Part shown: piece after piece, positions 1-11,784 of the stretch
Layout: each line of letters opens with the position of its first letter
How positions within the stretch are numbered: the stretch's first letter is position 1
NCBI RefSeq assembly: GCF_050947335.1
Contig: NW_027473850.1
Location: forward strand, 62,001-126,000
From: Megachile rotundata
Lineage: Eukaryota; Arthropoda; Insecta; Hymenoptera; Megachilidae
Length of the DNA stretch: 64,000 nucleotides
Direction: 5' to 3'
The notes under the pieces: generated by a model
Told to the model about the DNA's origin: nothing
Database searches by the model: none
Seen by the model: only the letters and a program-made list of their open reading frames with translations
Position numbers and translations under genes: made by a program

Positions 1-81
1 ATATGATCGACAGAACGACAATTACTATACTTATTACACTCACTGTTATCAATCTGACTCACATTATTAACCATATTATGC

Positions 82-164
82 AGATATGATCGATAGCACG
101 ACATTTACTATACTTATTACTCTTATTATTATCAATCTAACTCATATTATTAGTCATATTATGC
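82..164 (+). repeat. Monomer variant AGATATG/GCACGACATTT (AGTC form)
   Basis: Recognised by AGATATG at unit start, GCACGACATTT in place of GAACGACAATT, and AGTCATATT near the end. The sister form with AGCCATATT (for example 1161-1243) is more common. The AGTC form nearly always precedes the TATCCTT monomer. Confidence 0.85.
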
Positions 165-330
165 TTAAATGATCGATAGAACGACAATTACTATCCTTAT
201 TACTCTTATTATTATCAATCTAACTCATATTATTAGCCATATTATGCTTATATGATCGACAGAACGACAATTACTATACTTATTACACTCACTGTTATCA
301 ATCTAACTCACATTATTAACCATATTATGC

Positions 331-413
331 TAATTTGATCGATAGAACGACAATCACTATACTTATTACTCTTACTATTATCAATCTAACTCGTATTATT
401 AGCCATATTATGC
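331..413 (+). repeat. Monomer variant TAATTTG/AATCACT
   Basis: Unit start TAATTTG, AATCACT instead of AATTACT, and CTTACTATT in the core. A derived form with AATCGCT occurs from about 13.9 kb on. It always follows the CTAACTCACATT monomer in the places I checked. Confidence 0.8.
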
Positions 414-496
414 ATATATGATCGATAGAACGACAATTACTGTACTTACTACTCTTATCATTATCGATCTAACTCATATTATTAGCCATATTATGC
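414..496 (+). repeat. Monomer variant with second ATCGATC site
   Basis: Unit start ATATATG, CTGTACTTACTACTC, and core CATTATCGATCTAAC, which adds a second ATCGAT/GATC pair to the one at the start. Related forms carry TTATGACTC (2738-2820) or TTATTGCTC (for example 5480-5562). ATATATGGTCG versions lose the first palindrome. Confidence 0.82.
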
Positions 497-579
497 TTAT
501 ATTATCGATAGAACGACAATTACTGTACTTATCACTGTTATTATTATCAATCTAACTCATATTATTAGCCATATTATGC
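497..579 (+). repeat. Monomer variant TTATATTATCG
   Basis: G7 is replaced by T, which removes GATC but keeps ATCGAT. The core is CTGTACTTATTACTGTT; this copy has TTATCACTG instead. Forms with CTAACACAT occur at 3900-3982 and 8963-9045. Confidence 0.8.
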
Positions 580-662
580 TTAAATGATCGATAGAACGAC
601 TATTAGTATACTTATTACTATTATTATTATCAATCTTACTCATATTATTAGCCATATTATGC
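580..662 (+). repeat. Monomer variant GACTATTAGTAT
   Basis: Several linked changes: TTAAATG start, GACTATTAGTATACTT, TTACTATTATT and CAATCTTACTC. A later form has TATAGTTATT in place of TATACTTATT (14.2, 34.4, 48.1, 51.1, 52.4 and 61.9 kb), which marks a sub-lineage. Confidence 0.82.
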
Positions 663-745
663 TTATATGATCGATAGAACGACAATTACTATACTTATTA
701 CTCTTATTATTATCAATCTAACTCATATTATTAACCATATTATGC
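663..745 (+). repeat. Reference 83-bp monomer (near-majority form)
   Basis: This copy is close to the majority sequence, differing from it at unit position 72 (A here, usually G). Landmarks in unit coordinates are GATC at 7-10, the palindrome ATCGAT at 8-13, GAACGACAATTACT at 15-28, a TTATTA-rich stretch at 33-50, CAATCTAACTCATATT at 52-67, and the dyad CATATTATG (CATA-T-TATG) at 74-82. Of the six G residues, four lie in positions 7-19 and two at 72 and 82, so positions 20-71 have no G on this strand. The two CpG sites are at 10-11 and 18-19. Most variants differ at positions 1-6, around 23-31, at 38-56 and at 71-73. Confidence 0.9.
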
Positions 746-828
746 TTATATGATCGATAGAACGATAATTACTATACTTATTACTCGTATTATTATCAAC
801 CTAACTCATATTATTAGCCATATTATGC
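746..828 (+). repeat. Monomer variant GATAATT/CTCGTATT
   Basis: GAACGATAATT replaces GAACGACAATT, with CTCGTATTATTATCAACC in the core. Copies with CTCTTATT instead of CTCGTATT occur at about 19.67, 39.92 and 54.94 kb. One copy at 22824-22906 (and 43076-43158) ends TTATCCATATT. Confidence 0.8.
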
Positions 829-994
829 TTATATGATCGATAGAACGACAATTACTATACTTATTATTCTTATTTTTATCAACCTAACTCATATTATTAG
901 CCATATTATGCTTAAATGATCGATAGAACGACAATTACTATACTTATTACTCTTACTATTATAAATCTAACTCATATTATTAACCATATTATGC

Positions 995-1077
995 AGATAT
1001 AATCCATAGAACTACAATTACTATACTCATTACTCTTATTATTATCAATCTAACTCATATTATTAACCATATTATGC
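995..1077 (+). repeat. Monomer variant ATAATCCAT/GAACTAC
   Basis: Among the more diverged types: AGATATAATCCATAGAACTAC and TATACTCATTACTC. Both the GATC and ATCGAT sites are lost. A related form, ATATGATCGATAGAACTAC (for example 5393-5475), keeps the sites. Confidence 0.82.
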
Positions 1078-1326
1078 ATATATGATCGATAGAACGACAA
1101 TTACTATACTTATTACACTCACTATTATCAATCTAACTCATGTTATTAACCATATTATGCAGATATGATCGATAGCACGACATTTACTATACTTATTACT
1201 CTTATTATTATCAATCTAACTCATATTATTAGCCATATTATGCTTAAATGATCGATAGAACGACAATTACTATACTTATTATTCTTATTTTTATCAACCT
1301 AACACATATTATTAGCCATATTATGC

Positions 1327-1409
1327 TTATATGATCGACAGAACGACAATTACTATACTTATTACACACACTGTTATCAATCTAACTCATATTATTAACC
1401 ATATTATGC
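1327..1409 (+). repeat. Monomer variant GATCGAC/ACACACTG
   Basis: GATCGAC removes ATCGAT but keeps GATC; the core reads TTACACACACTGTTATC. It is the first member of the 249-bp trimer and normally precedes a TGATTTG or TTATTTG monomer. Confidence 0.82.
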
Positions 1410-1492
1410 TGATTTGATCGATAGAACGACAATCACTATACTTATTACTCTTATTATTATCAACCTAACTCATATTATTAGCCATATTATGC

Positions 1493-1575
1493 TTATATGT
1501 TCGATAGAACGACAATTACTATACTTATTATTCTTATTTTTATCAACCTAACACATATTATTAGCCATATTATGC
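1493..1575 (+). repeat. Monomer variant TATGTTCG
   Basis: Substitution of A8 gives TATGTTCGATAG, removing both GATC and ATCGAT. The core is TATTCTTATTTTTATC with CTAACACAT. It is the third member of the 249-bp trimer and lies between TGATTTG and GATCGAC monomers. Confidence 0.82.
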
Positions 1576-2571
1576 TTATATGATCGACAGAACGACAATT
1601 ACTATACTTATTACACACACTGTTATCAATCTAACTCATATTATTAACCATATTATGCTGATTTGATCGATAGAACGACAATCACTATACTTATTACTCT
1701 TATTATTATCAACCTAACTCATATTATTAGCCATATTATGCTTATATGATCGATAGAACGACAATTACTATACTTATTATTCTTATTTTTATCAACCTAA
1801 CACATATTATTAGCCATATTATGCTTAAATGATCGATAGAACGACAATTACTATACTTATTACTCTTATTATTATGAATCTAACTCATATTATTAGCCAT
1901 ATTATGCATATATGGTCGATAGAACGACAATTACTGTACTTACTACTCTTATCATTATCGATCTAACTCATATTATTAGCCATATTATGCTTATATTATC
2001 GATAGAACGACAATTACTGTACTTATTACTGTTATTATTATCAATCTAACTCATATTATTAGCCATATTATGCTTAAATGATCGATAGAACGACTATTAG
2101 TATACTTATTACTATTATTATTATCAATCTTACTCATATTATTAGCCATATTATGCTTATATGATCGATAGAACGACAATTACTATACTTATTACACTCA
2201 CTATTATCAATCTAACTCATATTATTCACCATATTATGCAGATATGATCGATAGAACGATAATTACTATACTTATTACTCTTATTATTATCAATCTAACT
2301 CATATTATTAGCCATATTATGCTTAAATGATCGATAGAACGACAATTACTATACTTATTATTCTTATTTTTATCAACCTAACACATATTATTAGCCATAT
2401 TATGCTTATATGATCGACAGAACGACAATTACTATACTTATTACACACACTGTTATCAATCTAACTCATATTATTAACCATATTATGCTGATTTGATCGA
2501 TAGAACAACAATCACTATACTTATTACTCTTATTATTATCAACCTAACTCATAATATTAGCCATATTATGC

Positions 2572-2737
2572 TTATATGATCGACAGAACGGCAATTACTA
2601 TACTTATTACACTTACTATTATCAATCTAACTCATATTATTAGCCATATTATGCCTATATGATCGATAGAACGACAATTACTATACGTATTAGTCTTACT
2701 ATTATCAATCTAACTCATATTATTAGCCATATTATGC
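2572..2737 (+). repeat. Monomer pair GAACGGCAATT then CTATATG/ACGTATTAGTC
   Basis: The first unit has GATCGACAGAACGGCAATT and CACTTACTATT. The second starts CTATATG and has TATACGTATTAGTCTTAC. The pair recurs near 15.0, 21.7, 35.3 and 41.9 kb. Other copies carry GAACGACAATT and TATACTTATTAGTC, so the pair is a diagnostic sub-lineage. Confidence 0.78.
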
Positions 2738-2903
2738 ATATATGATCGATAGAACGACAATTACTGTACTTATGACTCTTATCATTATCGATCTAACTCA
2801 TATTATTAGCCATATTATGCTTATATTATCGATAGAACGACAATTACTGTACTTATTACTGTTATTATTATCAATCTAACTCATATTATTAGCCATATTA
2901 TGC

Positions 2904-2986
2904 TTATTTGATCGATAGAAAGACAATTACTATACTTATTACACTTACTATTTTCAATGTAACTCAAATTATTAGCCATATTATGC
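2904..2986 (+). repeat. Rare marker monomer AAAGAC/AATGTAACTCAAA
   Basis: TTATTTG start, GATAGAAAGAC, TTTTCAATGTAACTCAAATT. I found 14 copies, starting at 2904, 13279, 15354, 18591, 21994, 33531, 35606, 38843, 42246, 47060, 50213, 56021, 60835 and 63739. Those at 18591, 38843 and 56021 start GTATTTG. Its rarity and linked changes make it a good anchor for aligning long copies, which is why it is used for the boundaries here. Confidence 0.88.
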
Positions 2987-3484
2987 TTATATGATCGACA
3001 GAACGACAATTACTATACTTATTACACTCACTGTTATCAATCTGACTCACATTATTAACCATATTATGCAGATATGATCGATAGCACGACATTTACTATA
3101 CTTATTACTCTTATTATTATCAATCTAACTCATATTATTAGTCATATTATGCTTAAATGATCGATAGAACGACAATTACTATCCTTATTACTCTTATTAT
3201 TATCAATCTAACTCATATTATTAGCCATATTATGCTTATATGATCGACAGAACGACAATTACTATACTTATTACACTCACTGTTATCAATCTAACTCACA
3301 TTATTAACCATATTATGCTAATTTGATCGATAGAACGACAATCACTATACTTATTACTCTTACTATTATCAATCTAACTCATATTATTAGCCATATTATG
3401 CATATATGATCGATAGAACGACAATTACTGTACTTACTACTCTTATCATTATCGATCTAACTCATATTATTAGCCATATTATGC

Positions 3485-6400
3485 TTATATGATCGACAGA
3501 ACGACAATTACTATACTTATTACACACACTGTTATCAATCTAACTCATATTATTAACCATATTATGCTTATTTGATCGATAGAACGACAATCACTATACT
3601 TATTACTCTTATTATTATCAACCTAACTCATAATATTAGCCACATTATGCTTATATGATCGACAGAACGACAATTACTATACTTATTACACTTACTATTA
3701 TCAATCTAACTCATATTATTAGCCATATTATGCCTATATGATCGATAGAACGACAATTACTACACTTATTAGTCTTACTATTATCAATCTAACTCATATT
3801 ATTAGCCATATTATGCATATATGATCGATAGAACGACAATTACTGTACTTATGACTCTTATCATTATCGATCTAACTCATATTATTAGCCATATTATGCT
3901 TATATTATCGATAGAACGACAATTACTGTACTTATTACTGTTATTATTATCAATCTAACACATATTATTAGCCATATTATGCTTATATTATCGATAGAAC
4001 GACAATTACTGTACTTATTACTGTTATTATTATCAATCTAACTCATATTATTAGCCATATTATGCTTAAATGATCGATAGAACGACTATTAGTATACTTA
4101 TTACTATTATTATTATCAATCTTACTCATATTATTAGCCATATTATGCTTATATGATCGATAGAACGACAATTACTATACTTATTACTCTTATTATTATC
4201 AATCTAACTCATATTATTAACCATATTATGCTTATATGATCGATAGAACGATAATTACTATACTTATTACTCGTATTATTATCAACCTAACTCATATTAT
4301 TAGCCATATTATGCTTATATGATCGATAGAACGACAATTACTATACTTATTATTCTTATTTTTATCAACCTAACTCATATTATTAGCCATATTATGCTTA
4401 AATGATCGATAGAACGACAATTACTATACTTATTACTCTTACTATTATAAATCTAACTCATATTATTAACCATATTATGCAGATATAATCCATAGAACTA
4501 CAATTACTATACTCATTACTCTTATTATTATCAATCTAACTCATATTATTAACCATATTATGCATATATGATCGATAGAACGACAATTACTATACTTATT
4601 ACACTCACTATTATCAATCTAACTCATGTTATTAACCATATTATGCAGATATGATCGATAGCACGACATTTACTATACTTATTACTCTTATTATTATCAA
4701 TCTAACTCATATTATTAGCCATATTATGCTTAAATGATCGATAGAACGACAATTACTATACTTATTATTCTTATTTTTATCAACCTAACACATATTATTA
4801 GCCATATTATGCTTATATGATCGACAGAACGACAATTACTATACTTATTACACACACTGTTATCAATCTAACTCATATTATTAACCATATTATGCTGATT
4901 TGATCGATAGAACGACAATCACTATACTTATTACTCTTATTATTATCAACCTAACTCATATTATTAGCCATATTATGCTTATATGTTCGATAGAACGACA
5001 ATTACTATACTTATTATTCTTATTTTTATCAACCTAACACATATTATTAGCCATATTATGCTTATATGATCGACAGAACGACAATTACTATACTTATTAC
5101 ACACACTGTTATCAATCTAACTCATATTATTAACCATATTATGCTGATTTGATCGATAGAACGACAATCACTATACTTATTACTCTTATTATTATCAACC
5201 TAACTCATATTATTAGCCATATTATGCTTATATGATCGATAGAACGACAATTACTATACTTATTATTCTTATTTTTATCAACCTAACACATATTATTAGC
5301 CATATTATGCTTAAATGATCGATAGAACGACAATTACTATACTTATTACTCTTATTATTATGAATCTAACTCGTATTATTAACCATATTATGCAGATATG
5401 ATCGATAGAACTACAATTACTATACTCATTACTCTTATTATTATCAATCTAACTCATATTATTAGACATATTATGCTTATATGATCGATAGAACGACAAT
5501 TACTGTACTTATTGCTCTTATCATTATCGATCTAACTCATATTATTAGCCATATTATGCTTATTTGATCGATAGAACGACAATTACTATACTTATTACTC
5601 TTATTATTATAAATCTAACTCATATTATTAGCCATATTATGCTTAAATGATCGATAGAACGACAATTACTATACTTATTACTCTTATTATTATAAATCTA
5701 ACTCATATTATTAGCCATATTATGCTTAAATGATCGATAGAACGACAATTACTATACTTATTACTCTTATTATTATGAATCTAACTCATGTTATTAACCA
5801 TATTATGCAGATATGATCGATAGCACGACATTTACTATACTTATTACTCTTATTATTATCAATCTAACTCATATTATTAGCCATATTATGCTTAAATGAT
5901 CGATAGAACGACAATTACTATACTTATTATTCTTATTTTTATCAACCTAACACATATTATTAGCCATATTATGCTTATATGATCGACAGAACGACAATTA
6001 CTATACTTATTACACACACTGTTATCAATCTAACTCATATTATTAACCATATTATGCTGATTTGATCGATAGAACGACAATCACTATACTTATTACTCTT
6101 ATTATTATCAACCTAACTCATATTATTAGCCATATTATGCTTATATGATCGATAGAACGACAATTACTATACTTATTATTCTTATTTTTATCAACCTAAC
6201 ACATTTTATTAGCCATATTATGCTTATATGATCGACAGAACGACAATTACTATACTTATTACACACACTGTTATCAATCTAACTCATATTATTAACCATA
6301 TTATGCTTATTTGATCGATAGAACGACAATCACTATACTTATTACTCTTATTATTATCAACCTAACTCATAATATTAGCCACATTATGCTTATATGATCG

Positions 6401-8547
6401 ACAGAACGACAATTACTATACTTATTACACTTACTATTATCAATCTAACTCATATTATTAGCCATATTATGCCTATATGATCGATAGGACGACAATTACT
6501 ATACTTATTAGTCTTACTATTATCAATCTAACTCATATTATTAGCCATATTATGCATATATGATCGATAGAACGACAATTACTGTACTTATGACTCTTAT
6601 CATTATCGATCTAACTCATATTATTAGCCATATTATGCTTATATTATCGATAGAACGACAATTACTGTACTTATTACTGTTATTATTATCAATCTAACTC
6701 ATATTATTAGCCATATTATGCTTATATGATCGATAGAACGACAATTACTATACTTATTATTCTTATTTTTATCAACCTAACTCATATTATTAGCCATATT
6801 ATGCTTAAATGATCGATAGAACGACAATTACTATACTTATTACTCTTACTATTATAAATCTAACTCATATTATTAACCATATTATGCAGATATAATCCAT
6901 AGAACTACAATTACTATACTCATTACTCTTATTATTATCAATCTAACTCATATTATTAACCATATTATGCATATATGATCGATAGAACGACAATTACTAT
7001 ACTTATTACACTCACTATTATCAATCTAACTCATGTTATTAACCATATTATGCAGATATGATCGATAGCACGACATTTACTATACTTATTACTCTTATTA
7101 TTATCAATCTAACTCATATTATTAGCCATATTATGCTTAAATGATCGATAGAACGACAATTACTATACTTATTATTCTTATTTTTATCAACCTAACACAT
7201 ATTATTAGCCATATTATGCTTATATGATCGACAGAACGACAATTACTATACTTATTACACACACTGTTATCAATCTAACTCATATTATTAACCATATTAT
7301 GCTGATTTGATCGATAGAACGACAATCACTATACTTATTACTCTTATTATTATCAACCTAACTCATATTATTAGCCATATTATGCTTATATGTTCGATAG
7401 AACGACAATTACTATACTTATTATTCTTATTTTTATCAACCTAACACATATTATTAGCCATATTATGCTTATATGATCGACAGAACGACAATTACTATAC
7501 TTATTACACACACTGTTATCAATCTAACTCATATTATTAACCATATTATGCTGATTTGATCGATAGAACGACAATCACTATACTTATTACTCTTATTATT
7601 ATCAACCTAACTCATATTATTAGCCATATTATGCTTATATGATCGATAGAACGACAATTACTATACTTATTATTCTTATTTTTATCAACCTAACACATAT
7701 TATTAGCCATATTATGCTTAAATGATCGATAGAACGACAATTACTATACTTATTACTCTTATTATTATGAATCTAACTCGTATTATTAACCATATTATGC
7801 AGATATGATCGATAGAACTACAATTACTATACTCATTACTCTTATTATTATCAATCTAACTCATATTATTAGCCATATTATGCTTATATGATCGATAGAA
7901 CGACAATTACTGTACTTATTGCTCTTATCATTATCGATCTAACTCATATTATTAGCCATATTATGCTTATTTGATCGATAGAACGACAATTACTATACTT
8001 ATTACTCTTATTATTATAAATCTAACTCATATTATTAGCCATATTATGCTTAAATGATCGATAGAACGACAATTACTATACTTATTACTCTTATTATTAT
8101 GAATCTAACTCATGTTATTAACCATATTATGCAGATATGATCGATAGCACGACATTTACTATACTTATTACTCTTATTATTATCAATCTAACTCATATTA
8201 TTAGCCATATTATGCTTAAATGATCGATAGAACGACAATTACTATACTTATTATTCTTATTTTTATCAACCTAACACATATTATTAGCCATATTATGCTT
8301 ATATGATCGACAGAACGACAATTACTATACTTATTACACACACTGTTATCAATCTAACTCATATTATTAACCATATTATGCTGATTTGATCGATAGAACG
8401 ACAATCACTATACTTATTACTCTTATTATTATCAACCTAACTCATATTATTAGCCATATTATGCTTATATGATCGATAGAACGACAATTACTATACTTAT
8501 TATTCTTATTTTTATCAACCTAACACATTTTATTAGCCATATTATGC
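3485..8547 (+). repeat. 61-monomer block (5,063 bp) repeated in tandem, first copy
   Basis: The block begins at a GATCGAC/ACACACTG monomer followed by a TTATTTG monomer. The same pair restarts at 8548, exactly 61 monomers later, and the order after it (TTATATTATCG, GACTATTAG, GATAATT with CTCGTATT, TATTCTTATTTTT and so on) is repeated. The two are not perfect copies. Within the block the order beginning at 4315 restarts at 6722 (29 monomers) and at 9378 (a further 32 monomers), so 5 kb is itself made of shorter higher-order blocks. Confidence 0.8.
4315..6721 (+). repeat. 29-monomer higher-order block (2,407 bp)
   Basis: Starts with the TATTCTTATTTTT/CCTAACTC monomer, then CTTACTATTATAAAT, ATAATCCAT, CACTCACTATT with CATGTT, GCACGACATTT, and so on. 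The same opening series begins at 6722 and 9378. The two spacings are 29 and 32 monomers, so the block length is not fixed. The same opening also occurs at 829, 16267, 19753, 22907 and 26807. Confidence 0.75.
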
Positions 8548-9377
8548 TTATATGATCGACAGAACGACAATTACTATACTTATTACACACACTGTTATCA
8601 ATCTAACTCATATTATTAACCATATTATGCTTATTTGATCGATAGAACGACAATCACTATACTTATTACTCTTATTATTATCAACCTAACTCATAATATT
8701 AGCCACATTATGCTTATATGATCGACAGAACGACAATTACTATACTTATTACACTTACTATTATCAATCTAACTCATATTATTAGCCATATTATGCCTAT
8801 ATGTCCGATAGAACGACAATTACTATACTTATTAGTCTTACTATTATCAATCTAACTCATATTATTAGCCATATTATGCATATATGATCGATAGAACGAC
8901 AATTACTGTACTTATGACTCTTATCATTATCGATCTAACTCATATTATTAGCCATATTATGCTTATATTATCGATAGAACGACAATTACTGTACTTATTA
9001 CTGTTATTATTATCAATCTAACACATATTATTAGCCATATTATGCTTATATTATCGATAGAACGACAATTACTGTACTTATTACTGTTATTATTATCAAT
9101 CTAACTCATATTATTAGCCATATTATGCTTAAATGATCGATAGAACGACTATTAGTATACTTATTACTATTATTATTATCAATCTTACTCATATTATTAG
9201 CCATATTATGCTTATATGATCGATAGAACGACAATTACTATACTTATTACTCTTATTATTATCAATCTAACTCATATTATTAACCATATTATGCTTATAT
9301 GATCGATAGAACGATAATTACTATACTTATTACTCGTATTATTATCAACCTAACTCATATTATTAGCCATATTATGC
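6722..9377 (+). repeat. 32-monomer higher-order block (2,656 bp)
   Basis: Second run of the series that opens at 4315; it restarts at 9378. Compared with the first run it carries extra monomers late in the block, including two successive TTATATTATCG units near 8.96-9.12 kb, one with CTAACACAT and one with CTAACTCAT. A copy lies 20,086 bp downstream, from 26808. Confidence 0.7.
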
Positions 9378-11203
9378 TTATATGATCGATAGAACGACAA
9401 TTACTATACTTATTATTCTTATTTTTATCAACCTAACTCATATTATTAGCCATATTATGCTTAAATGATCGATAGAACGACAATTACTATACTTATTACT
9501 CTTACTATTATAAATCTAACTCATATTATTAACCATATTATGCAGATATAATCCATAGAACTACAATTACTATACTCATTACTCTTATTATTATCAATCT
9601 AACTCATATTATTAACCATATTATGCATATATGATCGATAGAACGACAATTACTATACTTATTACACTCACTATTATCAATCTAACTCATGTTATTAACC
9701 ATATTATGCAGATATGATCGATAGCACGACATTTACTATACTTATTACTCTTATTATTATCAATCTAACTCATATTATTAGCCATATTATGCTTAAATGA
9801 TCGATAGAACGACAATTACTATACTTATTATTCTTATTTTTATCAACCTAACACATATTATTAGCCATATTATGCTTATATGATCGACAGAACGACAATT
9901 ACTATACTTATTACACACACTGTTATCAATCTAACTCATATTATTAACCATATTATGCTGATTTGATCGATAGAACGACAATCACTATACTTATTACTCT
10001 TATTATTATCAACCTAACTCATATTATTAGCCATATTATGCTTATATGTTCGATAGAACGACAATTACTATACTTATTATTCTTATTTTTATCAACCTAA
10101 CACATATTATTAGCCATATTATGCGTATATGATCGACAGAACGACAATTACTATACTTATTACACACACTGTTATCAATCTAACTCATATTATTAACCAT
10201 ATTATGCTGATTTGATCGATAGAACGACAATCACTATACTTATTACTCTTATTATTATCAACCTAACTCATATTATTAGCCATATTATGCTTATATGATC
10301 GATAGAACGACAATTACTATACTTATTATTCTTATTTTTATCAACCTAACACATATTATTAGCCATATTATGCTTAAATGATCGATAGAACGACAATTAC
10401 TATACTTATTACTCTTATTATTATGAATCTAACTCGTATTATTAACCATATTATGCAGATATGATCGATAGAACTACAATTACTATACTCATTACTCTTA
10501 TTATTATCAATCTAACTCATATTATTAGACATATTATGCTTATATGATCGATAGAACGACAATTATTGTACTTATTGCTCTTATCATTATCGATCTAACT
10601 CATATTATTAGCCATATTATGCTTATTTGATCGATAGAACGACAATTACTATACTTATTACTCTTATTATTATAAATCTAACTCATATTATTAGCCATAT
10701 TATGCTTAAATGATCGATAGAACGACAATTACTATACTTATTACTCTTATTATTATGAATCTAACTCATGTTATTAACCATATTATGCAGATATGATCGA
10801 TAGCACGACATTTACTATACTTATTACTCTTATTATTATCAATCTAACTCATATTATTAGCCATATTATGCTTAAATGATCGATAGAACGACAATTACTA
10901 TACTTATTATTCTTATTTTTATCAACCTAACACATATTATTAGCCATATTATGCTTATATGATCGACAGAACGACAATTACTATACTTATTACACACACT
11001 GTTATCAATCTAACTCATATTATTAACCATATTATGCTGATTTGATCGATAGAACGACAATCACTATACTTATTACTCTTATTATTATCAACCTAACTCA
11101 TATTATTAGCCATATTATGCTTATATGATCGATAGAACGACAATTACTATACTTATTATTCTTATTATTATAAATCTAACTCATATTATTAACCATATTA
11201 TGC
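8548..11203 (+). repeat. 61-monomer block, second copy, truncated
   Basis: This copy follows the block at 3485 by 5,063 bp. It loses one monomer near 10.7 kb (two successive TTATTATAAAT monomers at about 5.55-5.72 kb against one here). It ends in the chimeric monomer 11121-11203, which joins the front of a TATTCTTATT type to the back of a TTATTATAAATC type and so returns early to the ATAATCCAT monomer. Confidence 0.75.
11121..11203 (+). repeat. Chimeric monomer TATTCTTATTATTATAAATC
   Basis: The front half matches the TATTCTTATTTTT type and the back half the TATTATAAATC type, joined in the middle of the unit without change of length. The expected intervening monomers are skipped. The same join appears at 31207 and near 14.44, 34.69, 48.39, 51.39, 52.71 and 62.16 kb, so it has been propagated. 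Confidence 0.82.
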
Positions 11204-11369
11204 AGATATAATCCATAGAACTACAATTACTATACTCATTACTCTTATTATTATCAATCTAACTCATATTATTAACCATATTATGCATATATGATCGATA
11301 GAACGACAATTACTGTACTTATTACTCTTATTATTATCAATCTAACTCATATTATTAACCATATTATGC

Positions 11370-11452
11370 TTATATGATCGATAGAACGATAATTACTATA
11401 CTTATTACTCTTACTATTATAAATCTAACTCATATTATTAACCATATTATGC
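11370..11452 (+). repeat. Chimeric monomer marking a 2-monomer deletion
   Basis: Starts as the GATAATT type and ends as the CTTACTATTATAAAT type. In copy B the same place (31456-31704) holds three separate monomers: GATAATT/CTCGTATT, TATTCTTATTTTT and CTTACTATTATAAAT. Exactly 166 bp is missing here, which shifts the A-to-B offset from 20,086 to 20,252 bp. Confidence 0.88.
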
Positions 11453-11784
11453 AGATATAATCCATAGAACTACAATTACTATACTCATTACTCTTATTAT
11501 TATCAATCTAACTCATATTATTAACCATATTATGCATATATGATCGATAGAACGACAATTACTATACTTATTACACTCACTATTATCAATCTAACTCATG
11601 TTATTAACCATATTATGCAGATATGATCGATAGCACGACATTTACTATACTTATTACTCTTATTATTATCAATCTAACTCATATTATTAGCCATATTATG
11701 CTTAAATGATCGATAGAACGACAATTACTATACTTATTATTCTTATTTTTATCAACCTAACACATATTATTAGCCATATTATGC

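Larger units (their letters stand above)
1..2903 (+). repeat. End of a preceding superrepeat copy (35 monomers)
   Basis: This segment contains, in order, monomers with markers: GATCGAC with CTGACTCACATT; GCACGACATTT; TATCCTTATT; GATCGAC with CTAACTCACATT; TAATTTG; ATATATG with TACTACTC; TTATATTATCG; GACTATTAGTAT; then the reference type and others, ending in the G-rich-variant and CTATATG types. The same order recurs near 19.2-22.0 kb at offsets of 227-230 monomers, so it aligns to the end of copy A. Relative to that region it differs by small monomer gains and losses. It holds chimeric units at 1825-1907 and 2157-2239. Its first six monomers (1-496) recur at 2987-3484; one difference noticed is TCGTATT at about 391 against TCATATT in the later copy. 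Confidence 0.8.

Noticed and set aside
74..82. CATATTATG dyad as a transcription terminator
   Set aside because: The stem is only four AT-rich pairs with a one-base centre, and it recurs every 83 bp; it cannot act as a stable hairpin.
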